Numbered from the stretch's first letter, positions 1-7,881 are shown. The stretch is DNA of 11,775 nt from an uncultured euryarchaeote (GCA_937901365.1 CALCEF010000018.1:1-11775); one strand, 5' to 3'. The notes: generated by a model from the sequence alone, not told the origin. A program made the numbers and translations.

Positions 1-709
1 CGACGAGGTGTTGTCCAGCACCACTTCCCTTGCCATGAACGAGGTTGATGACACCATTGGGTAGCCCAGCTTCATGCATAATACGCGCGAGAGCAAATGA
101 CAACAGAGGGGAGTCTTGAGGGGATTTCCAGACACATGTGTTTCCACACATGATGGCTGGAATCATTTTCCAAAATGGAACTGCTGATGGGAAGTTGCAG
201 GCATTGATAATTCCACAAACACCCAGTGGTCTTCGGTAGGTGAACAATTCCTTATCGGGCAACTCTGAGTTCACGGTTTGACCATAGAGGCGGCGACCTT
301 CGGACTGGAAGAAGAGGCAGGTGTCAATCGCTTCCTGAATCTCGCCACCACATTCTTTCAGCGTTTTTCCAATCTCACGCGCTTGCAGGCGAACGAGGTC
401 ATCTTTGTGTTCCATGAGTAGGCGCCCCATGTTTCCAATAACCTGTCCGCGCGTGGGCGCGGGCGTAGCAGCCCAACCAGGGAATGCTTTGCGAGCTGCT
501 TGAAGTGCCTCATGTACGTCTTCCTCTGTAGATAGAGGGAATTCACCAAGGCAATCGTCCAACCATGCTGGATTGATCGATTTGAACGTTGACCCGTCGC
601 TGGCCAATTTGAGTTCGCCACCGATGATATTGTATCCCTTTACACAAGGGTTGCCGTTTGGGTTGCTATGTTCTAGGAATTCCAGACCTGTCGAGAGTAC
701 CTGCGCCAT
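1..709 (-). CDS. Aldehyde dehydrogenase family protein, N-terminal half (cut by window edge)
   Basis: I translated this frame directly: 236 codons run from ATG at 709 to the window edge without a stop. The protein would oxidise an aldehyde to the acid with NAD(P)+ in the cytoplasm; the substrate is unknown. Residues 161-200 carry the family's cofactor-binding and oxyanion region: PLGVCGIINACNFPSAVPFW, with the conserved Asn in CNFP (N172), then CGNTCVWKSPQDSP with the cofactor-contacting Lys (K195). AGLPNGVINLVHGKG near residues 214-228 is the usual strand before the Rossmann GxxxxG. Family members are about 480-520 residues, so roughly half is present; the catalytic Cys and Glu lie beyond the edge. 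An in-frame TAG lies upstream and no other ATG or GTG intervenes, which fixes the start. Unlike most genes in the window it has no clear SD, so its mRNA may be leaderless. It is divergent from the Cdc48 gene and probably unrelated in function. The subfamily cannot be decided from this half. Confidence 0.93.
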   Translation of the reverse strand, partial: MAQVLSTGLEFLEHSNPNGNPCVKGYNIIGGELKLASDGSTFKSINPAWLDDCLGEFPLSTEEDVHEALQAARKAFPGWAATPAPTRGQVIGNMGRLLMEHKDDLVRLQAREIGKTLKECGGEIQEAIDTCLFFQSEGRRLYGQTVNSELPDKELFTYRRPLGVCGIINACNFPSAVPFWKMIPAIMCGNTCVWKSPQDSPLLSFALARIMHEAGLPNGVINLVHGKGSGAGQHLV

Positions 710-853
710 ATCTCGTCGAATGCAGACCCCATCATGAATGCTCGCTTGTCGGCGCTAGAATCCAACCACACAGACCGGGAGAATAGGAGATGAGATTTAG
801 CCACATTAAAAGGGGTCCAAGTATTCTCATGGTATTGCTGTCGAGGTGACACT
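710..853. promoter_or_regulatory. Divergent promoter region between aldehyde dehydrogenase and Cdc48 genes
   Basis: These 144 bases separate two divergent genes. On the plus strand an AT-rich ATTAAAA element at 805-811 is a candidate archaeal TATA box. A start site about 25 bases downstream (near 832-836) would leave a leader of about 20 bases that includes the SD GAGGTGA (843-849), four bases before the Cdc48 ATG. I see no convincing TATA box for the minus-strand gene. The TATA and start-site positions are inferred; the SD is seen directly. Confidence 0.5.
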
Positions 854-3079
854 ATGGCTGACGATGAAGAAAAAACACTCTCTCTACGCGTTGCAAAAGC
901 GATTCCAAGTGATGTGGGTCACGGGCGTGCCCGCGTACCTTTTGACAACGACTTGGGTCTAAAACCAGGAGATGTAATTGAAATCAGTGGTGAAAGAAAC
1001 ACGGCAGCAATTGTCTGGAGATGTCGACCAGAGGACGCAAATCTCGGCGTCATTCGAATCGACGGAATCATTCGAAAAAATGCAGGCGTTAGTCTGGGTG
1101 ACCGTGTGACCATCAAAAAGGTCGAAACCAACGAATGTGAGCGACTTGTTCTGAGTCCAGTGATGGCAAAGCAACAGAAGGTCAAGTTCGGTTCTGGAAT
1201 CGAAGGTTTTGCTCGTCGTGGGCTTAACAAGCGCCCCGTGGTTGCTGGAGATCGAATCTTTATTCCCGGGATGACACTGTTTGCAGAGGCTTTGCCGTTC
1301 GCCATTGTTTCAACGAAACCGAAAGGTATCGTTAGAGTTCTACCCGATACTGAAATTGTCATCAAGGAAGAAATGGTTGAAGATGACGAACCCGGAGAGG
1401 TTTCATCAATCATGTACGAGGATATCGGTGGACTTGGAGATCAATTGCTAAAGGTTCGTGAAATGATTGAACTTCCACTCAAACATCCAATTCTCTTCCG
1501 GCGCCTTGGTATCGACCCCCCAAAGGGCGTGCTTTTGCATGGGCCACCAGGTACGGGGAAAACGATGATTGCAAAGGCTGTTGCCAATGAAACAAACGCG
1601 CATTTTACCAGTATTAATGGTCCAGAAATTATCTCGAAGTATTACGGTGAGTCCGAGAAACAATTACGCGAGATTTTCGACGATGCTGCTTCAAACGCCC
1701 CTGCAGTGATTTTCATCGATGAGTTGGATTCAATCGCACCGAAAAGAGAAGATGTTTCTGGTGAAGTTGAGCGAAGGGTTGTCGCCCAGTTGCTGACTTT
1801 GATGGATGGAATGCAAGGTCGTGACAACGTCGTTGTTATCGGTGCAACAAATCGTCCAGATGCTATCGATCAGGCACTTCGAAGACCTGGTCGATTCGAT
1901 CGTGAATTAGAGATTGGAGTACCCGACAAGAACGGGCGCCGTGAAATTGTAAACATCCACACACGAGGTATGCCAATCGCTGACGATTTTGACATGGAAT
2001 GGGTTTTGGACAATTCATACGGCTTCGTCGGAGCAGATATTTCCAGCCTCTCCAGAGAAGCTGCGATGAAGGCGCTTCGACGTTATCTACCCGAAATCGA
2101 TTTGGATCAAGATGAAATTCCACCTGAAGTTCTTGAGAAGATGGAAGTTCAGATGAACGATTTCAAAATTGCGATTAGAGATATTGAGCCAAGCGCGTTA
2201 AGAGAAATTTATGTTGAGATACCCGAGGTCTCGTGGGAAGATGTTGGAGGCTTAGATGAGGTTAAGGAACGACTCAAGGAAAGTGTCGAATGGCCATTGA
2301 CGATGCCCGATCGATTCGAACATTTTGGTGTCAAACCACCTCGTGGTATTGTTCTATTCGGAGCCCCTGGAACGGGCAAGACGTTGATTGCGAAGGCTAT
2401 TGCTCATGAGGCAAAAGCGAATTTCATTACCGTCAAGGGACCAGAACTAATCTCAAAGTGGGTCGGTGAATCTGAGAAAGCAATTCGTGAAGTTTTCAAG
2501 AAGGCTAAACAGGCCAGCCCCAGTATCATATTCCTCGATGAATTTGAGTCAATTGCTGGTGCTCGAACACCCAATTCAGGTGAAGGAAGTGATGTTTCAA
2601 ATCGGGTTGTAAATCAGATGTTGTCCAGTATGGATGGCGTTGAATCGATGGAAGGTGTCATCGTAATCGCTGCGACAAATAGACCCGAAATGATTGACCC
2701 AGCACTATTGCGCAGTGGTCGATTTGAGAGGGTCATGCACATCCCACCTCCTGACCACGCAAGTCTCAGAAAGATCTTGAAAATCCACTCCAAGGGTATG
2801 CCACTAGGTAAGTTCGATCTTGAAAGTCTGGCTGACAAGATGCAAAATTTCACCGGAGCCGATGTTGAAGCAGTTTGTCGCGAAGCGGCTCTAATCGCCA
2901 TGCGGGCTGAAAAGAAATCTGTCTCAAAGAAACATTTCGAGGAAGCAATCGCTAGAGTTCGCCCCACAATTACACCTGATATGATTGAGTACTATACCAA
3001 ATTGGAAGGACTCTTGACCAGTGGGTTGGAAAGCATCCGAAGGAATAACGACACCTTGATGGGAATCGAAAGCGTTTGA
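854..3079 (+). CDS. cdc48: Cdc48/VCP-type AAA+ ATPase (archaeal p97/VAT family)
   Basis: This is a cytoplasmic hexameric unfoldase that threads proteins through its central pore, typically feeding a proteasome or disassembling complexes. The 741 residues match the family's length and order. The two-part N domain spans about residues 7-170. The D1 ring has Walker A GPPGTGKT (230-237), pore loop KYYGESE (262-268), Walker B VIFIDE (285-290), sensor ATNRP (331-335) and arginine fingers in RRPGRF (R344, R347). The D2 ring has GAPGTGKT (503-510), pore loop KWVGESE (535-541), IIFLDE (558-563), ATNRP (607-611) and RSGRF (R620, R623). Both sites look catalytically intact. D2 has DEFES where D1 and most relatives have DExDS. 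The tail ends in ESV and lacks an HbYX proteasome-docking motif. The start is fixed by the SD GAGGTGA four bases upstream. The stop codon lies inside the SD of the next gene, so translation is probably coupled to the PRC-barrel gene. Confidence 0.97.
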   Translation: MADDEEKTLSLRVAKAIPSDVGHGRARVPFDNDLGLKPGDVIEISGERNTAAIVWRCRPEDANLGVIRIDGIIRKNAGVSLGDRVTIKKVETNECERLVLSPVMAKQQKVKFGSGIEGFARRGLNKRPVVAGDRIFIPGMTLFAEALPFAIVSTKPKGIVRVLPDTEIVIKEEMVEDDEPGEVSSIMYEDIGGLGDQLLKVREMIELPLKHPILFRRLGIDPPKGVLLHGPPGTGKTMIAKAVANETNAHFTSINGPEIISKYYGESEKQLREIFDDAASNAPAVIFIDELDSIAPKREDVSGEVERRVVAQLLTLMDGMQGRDNVVVIGATNRPDAIDQALRRPGRFDRELEIGVPDKNGRREIVNIHTRGMPIADDFDMEWVLDNSYGFVGADISSLSREAAMKALRRYLPEIDLDQDEIPPEVLEKMEVQMNDFKIAIRDIEPSALREIYVEIPEVSWEDVGGLDEVKERLKESVEWPLTMPDRFEHFGVKPPRGIVLFGAPGTGKTLIAKAIAHEAKANFITVKGPELISKWVGESEKAIREVFKKAKQASPSIIFLDEFESIAGARTPNSGEGSDVSNRVVNQMLSSMDGVESMEGVIVIAATNRPEMIDPALLRSGRFERVMHIPPPDHASLRKILKIHSKGMPLGKFDLESLADKMQNFTGADVEAVCREAALIAMRAEKKSVSKKHFEEAIARVRPTITPDMIEYYTKLEGLLTSGLESIRRNNDTLMGIESV

Positions 3080-3088
3080 GGTGAGTAT

Positions 3089-3331
3089 ATGCCGGCGGCT
3101 TTCTCTGCAGAACTGTCTGGTCGTCGTGTCGTAGACAGTCGCGGAGATTTATTGGGAACTGTTGTAGATTTGTTCATTGATGATGTCAGTGGTAATGTGC
3201 TTGGTTTACTTCTTGAATTGGACGAAGGTTTGGATCCGAAATTGCTACCCTGGTCCACTTTTGGAGAACATTTGGTTGTTCCAACCGATGAGGTTGCATC
3301 AATTGATGAAGAGATTCATTTGAGCCGTTGA
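3089..3331 (+). CDS. Stand-alone PRC-barrel domain protein
   Basis: The 80 residues form a single PRC-barrel-like fold. GRRVVDSRGDLLGTVVDLFI near residues 11-30 is the typical opening (G..V.d..G..lG.v.d), followed by DDVSGNVLGLLLEL and a second half with LPWSTFGEHLVVPTDEV. The family is small, soluble and often acts as an adaptor. It includes RNA-processing and photosynthetic proteins, and in archaea the CdpB cell-division proteins that bind SepF. Nothing here proves a division role. The SD GAGGTGA (3078-3084) overlaps the Cdc48 stop codon and sits four bases before the ATG, so production should follow Cdc48 closely. That coupling suggests a partner or substrate adaptor for Cdc48, which is inference. 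No signal peptide or membrane segment is visible. Confidence 0.82.
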   Translation: MPAAFSAELSGRRVVDSRGDLLGTVVDLFIDDVSGNVLGLLLELDEGLDPKLLPWSTFGEHLVVPTDEVASIDEEIHLSR

Positions 3332-3407
3332 GGTCAAATTTTCGCCGATACAGAACCTCCCATCACCCCCAAACCGTCTTAAGGCTTGGTTCAGCGTCTC
3401 GCGGCTG

Positions 3408-3424
3408 CACATCCTATGGATGTG
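3408..3424. repeat. Perfect 7-bp inverted repeat with 3-base loop
   Basis: CACATCC, TAT, GGATGTG: seven paired bases with a three-base loop, ending 14 bases before the chosen ATG at 3439 and touching the SD. It could be a small mRNA hairpin that tunes translation initiation, or an operator. The symmetry is seen; the role is inferred. Confidence 0.5.
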
Positions 3425-3429
3425 GGGAG
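3424..3429 (+). promoter_or_regulatory. Shine-Dalgarno site deciding the start of the DUF4350-like gene
   Basis: GGGGAG lies nine bases before ATG 3439. It supports that ATG over the in-frame TTG at 3328, which has no SD of its own. The first residues after this ATG lead directly into a basic segment and a membrane helix, as expected of a genuine N terminus. Confidence 0.55.
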
Positions 3430-3438
3430 TCAGTCGAT

Positions 3439-5097
3439 ATGAGAATTGGTTCGGTTGACATTGGTACTGTCCTCAAATCGCGTAAGACGCGGCGAACGGG
3501 ATTGATGGTTGCATTCTATGCAGTATTGGCGCTTTTGCTTTACAGCATCGTCGGTTCCTACCTCGTCCCAAGTGACCCACATCTATCGGCATACGACGAT
3601 GATTGGGATGATTTGTCAGCATTCAGAGCCGATCTCAAAGGGATGGGAGTCGATACAACGAGCATGATTTCGAGTCCTGTGCTATTGGGTGAAATTGAGA
3701 ATCCAGAAGATACAGTATTCATGGTCACTGGTGTGGAACAGGATACCATTTCATTACCTCGATTTACGGGGGACGTCGATGTGGTTGAGTGGAGAGAATC
3801 TGAAGGATATACCACCACTGAGATTCAAGCGATTTTGCAGTATGTTGCGTCCGGTGGAACGCTAATCGTAATGGATGACTTTGGTTTCTCGGCAGGACTT
3901 GCGGAGGCATTTGAATTAGGATATAGTGGGCATCAACTCTACGATGAAGAAGCCTGGGCGCGTGGGCTCGACTACAATTACGTCTGGATGAACTCATCAA
4001 ATCCCTATGATTACACTGGAACGGATAAGTCGGGCTCACATCCTTGCTTTGCTGATGCTGACAATGATGGAATCATCGATCGATTGGATTCCCTACCAGA
4101 TAGTCCAGTCAACAGTGCTGATACCCCGACCATCGCTGAGGCTGGACTTTGTGCACACCACATTGAAGCTGACGGAACATGGAATTTCAGTACGAATTAC
4201 AATGTTCTATTGAATACACCTTCAGCCTTTGACAAACAGGAGGCTGAGGAGAACTCCGATAACCGATATGCTTGGGGCACCTCCAGTCAAGATTCCTACC
4301 TCGATACCAATGACGACGGGCAGGGTGATGTCGGATTTGAAGGTGGAGGAATCGAAAGCGATGAGCAGGGTCCGTTCACAATGGCTGTCAAATGGTGTGC
4401 GATCAAAGATTGTGCAGAAAACCCTGGACAGAAGATGGGGCGTGCAATCTTTGTTACAGATGGTTCAGTTTTGATGAATGCCATCTATGACTGGGAAGAA
4501 ACCAATCAGGAAACATACGGTGATCTGAATGGAAAAGTCATGCCTGAAAACGACAATCGTCGCTGGATTCTTGATATCATAGCTGAATCTCTGCTAATGC
4601 ATACCGCTGGCGATGAGTACAACGGCACTTCTGCAGCGGGTAAACAAGTCATCTTTGATGAAAGTCGCCATCAGCAAACCAGTGCGATGGGTGACACCTA
4701 CAATCTCATCTACTACATTCTCGTTTACTTCACAAATGACTGGATGGCGATGTTGTTCCTTTTCCTTGCTCTTTTCGTCGCCTTTGAGGCAGTCATCATC
4801 AAGAAGGTTGATCCAGAACCATGGCGACATGTATTCAGCATCATTTACTACGGATTCGGTGATGCTAGAAGGTATGGATACTACGGACGTGCTAACAAAG
4901 TCAAACAGGTTTTACTGTCTAGGGTGAGGAATCTCAATTCATTGACCAGGGATGAGTTTGATGCACTGCCGGCTCGTGAATTACAGAAGATGATTGGCGA
5001 CCCCGTACTCATCAAGTTCGTCTTTGAGGACCGAAATTACAGTCTTGAACAGCTCGTTGCTGTAGTCAAACGTGTCAAGATGTGGGGGCGCAAGTAG
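3439..5097 (+). CDS. Membrane-anchored DUF4350-like (glutamine-amidotransferase-like fold) protein with calcium-binding loops
   Basis: This is a 552-residue protein starting at ATG 3439; a TTG 37 codons upstream is less likely. A basic N terminus precedes membrane helix 1 (about 21-42). The large middle part should lie outside the membrane. Residues 60-160 and 330-395 look like the alternating strands and helices of a DUF4350/GATase-like fold, for example GGTLIVMDDFGF (139-150) and RAIFVTDGSVLMN (335-347). FDESRHQ (406-412) matches the DUF4350-type DE.H segment just before the second membrane helix (about 425-453). Between the two halves sit two acidic loops, DADNDGIID (206-214) and DTNDDGQGD (289-297), which resemble thrombospondin-type-3 or EF-hand-like calcium ligands. 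The C-terminal 100 residues are basic and probably cytoplasmic. DUF4350 proteins are usually encoded beside DUF58 and MoxR genes in envelope-associated clusters; the DUF58 gene follows here 15 bases later. Exact biochemical role unknown. Confidence 0.75.
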   Translation: MRIGSVDIGTVLKSRKTRRTGLMVAFYAVLALLLYSIVGSYLVPSDPHLSAYDDDWDDLSAFRADLKGMGVDTTSMISSPVLLGEIENPEDTVFMVTGVEQDTISLPRFTGDVDVVEWRESEGYTTTEIQAILQYVASGGTLIVMDDFGFSAGLAEAFELGYSGHQLYDEEAWARGLDYNYVWMNSSNPYDYTGTDKSGSHPCFADADNDGIIDRLDSLPDSPVNSADTPTIAEAGLCAHHIEADGTWNFSTNYNVLLNTPSAFDKQEAEENSDNRYAWGTSSQDSYLDTNDDGQGDVGFEGGGIESDEQGPFTMAVKWCAIKDCAENPGQKMGRAIFVTDGSVLMNAIYDWEETNQETYGDLNGKVMPENDNRRWILDIIAESLLMHTAGDEYNGTSAAGKQVIFDESRHQQTSAMGDTYNLIYYILVYFTNDWMAMLFLFLALFVAFEAVIIKKVDPEPWRHVFSIIYYGFGDARRYGYYGRANKVKQVLLSRVRNLNSLTRDEFDALPARELQKMIGDPVLIKFVFEDRNYSLEQLVAVVKRVKMWGRK

Positions 5098-5112
5098 CGT
5101 AGGTGATGTGAA

Positions 5113-6363
5113 ATGTGGACTCGAAAGGCAGCATTACTTCTGACATCTGGGATCTCTCTTGTGTTGATTGGAATGATGATTGCGAATTTCCAGTTGATGA
5201 TTCTCGGCCTCATGTTCATTGCTTTCTTAGCCATCAATTCTTGGGTATCCGGCCACGGAGAATTGGAGGTTGTACGTACACTATCTGCAGACAATCTCTA
5301 CAAAGGCGATGATTTGTATGTAGAGTTGGCAATCACAAATAGTTCATTCCGACGAACTCAACAGTTGGAAGTCTTTGACAACGTACCTCACGAGATGAAG
5401 TTGCGCAGCGGCCTCAACTACATGCGCGTCAATCTTGGCCCGGGGGAAACCACACGAATTCGCTATGTGTTACGATGTCCACTCCGTGGCCACTATTCAT
5501 TCGGACCAGTTTCGATACGATATCGAAACACATTCAATCTATTCAGCCAAGAAATGTACATCGACCATCGCTCTGGCCTCATTGTATTCCCACAGGTAAG
5601 AGAAATTGAGGAAGCGATGATTCGCAGTCGAACGCCAAAGATGTACACTGGTGCAATGACCCTTCGAACTCCTGGCCCTGGATCTGAATTCTATTCGCTA
5701 CGTGAATACGTCCCAGGGGACCCGTTCAAGATCATCAATTGGAAGGCATTTGCTCGAACAGGCGTCATGATGGTAAACGAAAAATGCCGTGACGCTGTTA
5801 CAGACGTGTTCATTCTACTCGATTCTAGAGACATCAGTAGGATTGGAACCGTTTTGAAAAATCCACTTGAAATGGGAACTGTTGCCGCTGCTAGTTTAGC
5901 ATCTTATTTCATCAAGAGGCGAGATTCTGTCGCCCTTGCTGTCTATGATGACACGCTTTCCTACCTACCTGCTGATGGAGGGGACAAGCAGTATTTCAAG
6001 GTCCTATCCAGTCTTGCAGGAGTGGCTCCGAAGGGTGATATGCCACTTCAGGCTGTGACCAATTCTCTTGCTCCAAGATTCAGTAGAGGCAGTCCCGTAT
6101 TCGTGATTTCTAGCCTTGAAGGTGATGGAACAGTCCCTCATGCGATTCGTGACTTGGCGGGTCGCGGACACGAAGTTGTCATCCTCAGCCCATCTAGTAT
6201 TGACTATGAGAGGTTGGTCAGTCGAATTCCTCGGATGTCATATGAAGTAATGAAACTCGAACGACAAAATCGACTATCGGCAGTTGCCGGCTACGGTGCA
6301 AGAGTCATCGATTGGATGCCAGATGTTGAATTGAGTCAGGCCCTGTTACAGGTGAAAATGTGA
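5113..6363 (+). CDS. DUF58 domain protein with two N-terminal membrane helices and a vWA-like domain
   Basis: The 416 residues follow the classic DUF58 plan. Two membrane helices (about 6-26 and 28-45) are followed by a beta-rich segment (50-155) typical of these proteins, with RCPLRGHYSFGP (121-132). The signature is at 188-217, including SLREYVPGDPFKIINWKAFA with its conserved RxYxxGDxxxxIxWxxxAR pattern. A vWA-like fold runs from about residue 230. Its metal site is degenerate: LLDSRDIS (235-242) in place of a clean DxSxS. In known clusters DUF58 proteins pair with a MoxR AAA+ ATPase and other membrane proteins. Their role is poorly defined but is thought to be chaperone-like or envelope-related. 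The start is supported by AGGTGAT (5101-5107), five bases before the ATG. No MoxR gene is visible in the window, so it may act with a MoxR encoded elsewhere or with the upstream Cdc48. Confidence 0.88.
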   Translation: MWTRKAALLLTSGISLVLIGMMIANFQLMILGLMFIAFLAINSWVSGHGELEVVRTLSADNLYKGDDLYVELAITNSSFRRTQQLEVFDNVPHEMKLRSGLNYMRVNLGPGETTRIRYVLRCPLRGHYSFGPVSIRYRNTFNLFSQEMYIDHRSGLIVFPQVREIEEAMIRSRTPKMYTGAMTLRTPGPGSEFYSLREYVPGDPFKIINWKAFARTGVMMVNEKCRDAVTDVFILLDSRDISRIGTVLKNPLEMGTVAAASLASYFIKRRDSVALAVYDDTLSYLPADGGDKQYFKVLSSLAGVAPKGDMPLQAVTNSLAPRFSRGSPVFVISSLEGDGTVPHAIRDLAGRGHEVVILSPSSIDYERLVSRIPRMSYEVMKLERQNRLSAVAGYGARVIDWMPDVELSQALLQVKM

Positions 6364-6375
6364 GGAGGTGAATGA

Positions 6376-7620
6376 ATGGCAGATGAAGTAGCACAACAAG
6401 AAGAAGGGTTGACCACACTCCATCTGCGAACCTTGCGAAAGGATTGGCGTGTTGTTTGTCTACAAATGGTTGCCAGCCTTTCTCTGATCTGGCTGTTCCT
6501 GACCATGACCCAAGTATTTGGGCACTGTCACCCAAGTTACGTTGCCAATGATGCATGGTGTCCTGCATTGGATCACACATTAACTCTGGATGAGATTGAA
6601 GAAGGATTTGCTGGTACTGAACTTGATGGGTTGCCCTTACCAGATTGGGTTACCGGTCAAGGTAACGAAGGAGACGGGCGATATTTCGTGCCTATACTAT
6701 TGACCATGGTCATTGCAGGCGCTTGGGTTGCACTCAACTTCCAGCCACCTGCCCGTAGGCGAAAGATTACCCTTGGATTATTGGGAACCATGATTCTATT
6801 CCTTGCTGGAATGTTCCTACTCACTTGGACATTTGGGATGATTATGAGTTTCGATTTGTACCTTCCATTCGGACACTCGGATGATTCGATGAATCATGCG
6901 AATCATTTGGTTTGGCCTTTATCAGTCTACATCCAATTGCTCGTAATGTTGTTTTTCATGGCCCCTGTTCTCTTTGGCTTGATGGGTATTTGGGGGCTTT
7001 CAAAACGCATGGTCAATTGGTCAATGGCATACATGCTCATTTTCCTTGGATTGTATGCTCTACTGTCCTACGAGGGAGTCGTCAGTCAATTGTCAAGTGC
7101 ATCGGATCCATACTCTCCAGGGCTTAACCCGTTACCTACACAAATTGGAGAAGCAGATACATTGGGTGGCTTGATTTCTGGCGAAGTTTGGAATTTGTTG
7201 CTGGTGGCAATATTGTTGATGGTTTACACGGAAACTGCCCAAGCGACGATTCGATTCCTAGAGTATGCATTCAGATTACCTGAATCTTGTAAGAAGGACC
7301 CTGAGTATGTGCGTCAATTCCAAAGTATTCTCAACACACATATGCAGCACACGGTTGTCGTCATTCTAGCGGTAGGATTTGTAACCATGCTCGCCCTAAA
7401 GTTCGATGATCTGATCATCGATGTCGTGGGATGGGCGGGTTCCGGCCAATGGAGTGGTCAAGTCAGAGAATCGCTGGAATTACGCCTCACCTATGGAAAG
7501 GTGATTTCAGCAATGCTATTCCTGACATTTGTTGCAGGTTTGCGTTACATTGTTCCCTGGCAGAGAATTTCTGGGCTCGTTGAATCAGCTCTTACAAAGA
7601 AAGGAAATACGAATCCATAA
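6376..7620 (+). CDS. Unrecognised integral membrane protein, about eight helices
   Basis: I do not recognise a family for this 414-residue protein. About eight hydrophobic segments are visible, near residues 24-47, 103-122, 131-155, 179-206, 213-232, 269-288, 324-345 and 371-393. The loop between helices 1 and 2 (48-102) is acidic, probably outside the cell, and carries two cysteines (C51, C62) that could form a disulfide. The loop around 160-178 contains several His and Asp residues (GHSDDSMNHANH) that might bind metal. A charged segment at 297-323 is probably cytoplasmic. The start follows a near-perfect SD, GAGGAGGTGA (6362-6371), overlapping the DUF58 stop, so it is co-translated with DUF58 and is likely a membrane partner of it. 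An ATG at 6372 in another frame hits a stop after four codons and is not used. It is the last gene of the plus-strand run. Confidence 0.85.
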   Translation: MADEVAQQEEGLTTLHLRTLRKDWRVVCLQMVASLSLIWLFLTMTQVFGHCHPSYVANDAWCPALDHTLTLDEIEEGFAGTELDGLPLPDWVTGQGNEGDGRYFVPILLTMVIAGAWVALNFQPPARRRKITLGLLGTMILFLAGMFLLTWTFGMIMSFDLYLPFGHSDDSMNHANHLVWPLSVYIQLLVMLFFMAPVLFGLMGIWGLSKRMVNWSMAYMLIFLGLYALLSYEGVVSQLSSASDPYSPGLNPLPTQIGEADTLGGLISGEVWNLLLVAILLMVYTETAQATIRFLEYAFRLPESCKKDPEYVRQFQSILNTHMQHTVVVILAVGFVTMLALKFDDLIIDVVGWAGSGQWSGQVRESLELRLTYGKVISAMLFLTFVAGLRYIVPWQRISGLVESALTKKGNTNP

Positions 7621-7881
7621 TCATTCACTATTGACGTGAATTCTTTGGATAATTCGGGCCAAAACTTCACCAAGAAGAAGGGCGCAAATGGGTAAACCAC
7701 AAACGGTTACAGGCCATAAGATGGTCTCTGACAAATTTGAATCGGCCCACAACCACTGTCCCAACATGACTACAACTGCAATCGATATCAGTAACCCTAT
7801 TTTTTCTAGATAACCAGGAAATCGGCGACCATGGGTTTCTTCACGACCTATGAGAGTCTTCACTCCCTTTCCGTCATCCAT
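7621..7881 (-). CDS. Small two-helix membrane protein, last gene of the Roadblock operon
   Basis: This is an 86-residue protein of no family I recognise. A charged N terminus (1-25, with Lys, Arg and Glu) is followed by two hydrophobic segments (about 26-45 and 53-75) and a short basic tail. Both ends are probably cytoplasmic. It is likely real: the SD AGGTG (7887-7891) overlaps the stop codon TAG of the preceding gene (7890-7892) and leads to ATG 7881, so translation is coupled. Its stop codon abuts the stop of the convergent plus-strand gene with no gap. The context suggests a membrane anchor or partner for the coiled-coil protein, which is inference. Confidence 0.72.
   Translation of the reverse strand: MDDGKGVKTLIGREETHGRRFPGYLEKIGLLISIAVVVMLGQWLWADSNLSETILWPVTVCGLPICALLLGEVLARIIQRIHVNSE
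7800..7805 (+). terminator. Possible T-tract terminator of the plus-strand operon
   Basis: Six consecutive T residues within TATTTTTTCT lie about 180 bases past the plus-strand stop at 7620, inside the antisense of the small membrane-protein gene. Archaeal transcription often ends at such T tracts. With no spacer between the convergent genes, any terminator must lie inside the opposing gene. This is a weak single-motif call. Confidence 0.2.

Larger units (their letters stand above)
3332..3438 (+). other. 107-base gap with a small perfect hairpin
   Basis: This is the longest gap inside the plus-strand cluster. An open frame continues upstream from the DUF4350-like gene to a TTG at 3328 that overlaps the previous stop, but its extra 37 residues look like non-coding translation (Ser-, Arg- and Cys-rich, no SD). 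I therefore treat the stretch as non-coding. It holds the hairpin at 3408-3424 and no convincing TATA box. Confidence 0.5.

Noticed and set aside
919..1413. 164-codon open frame on the minus strand inside the Cdc48 gene
   Set aside because: It lies opposite a conserved gene and shows no domain pattern or SD; it is a shadow of the coding strand.
3328..3438. Longer start (TTG) for the DUF4350-like gene, overlapping the PRC-barrel stop
   Set aside because: The added 37 residues look non-coding and the TTG has no SD of its own, while ATG 3439 has GGGGAG upstream and leads straight to a membrane anchor.
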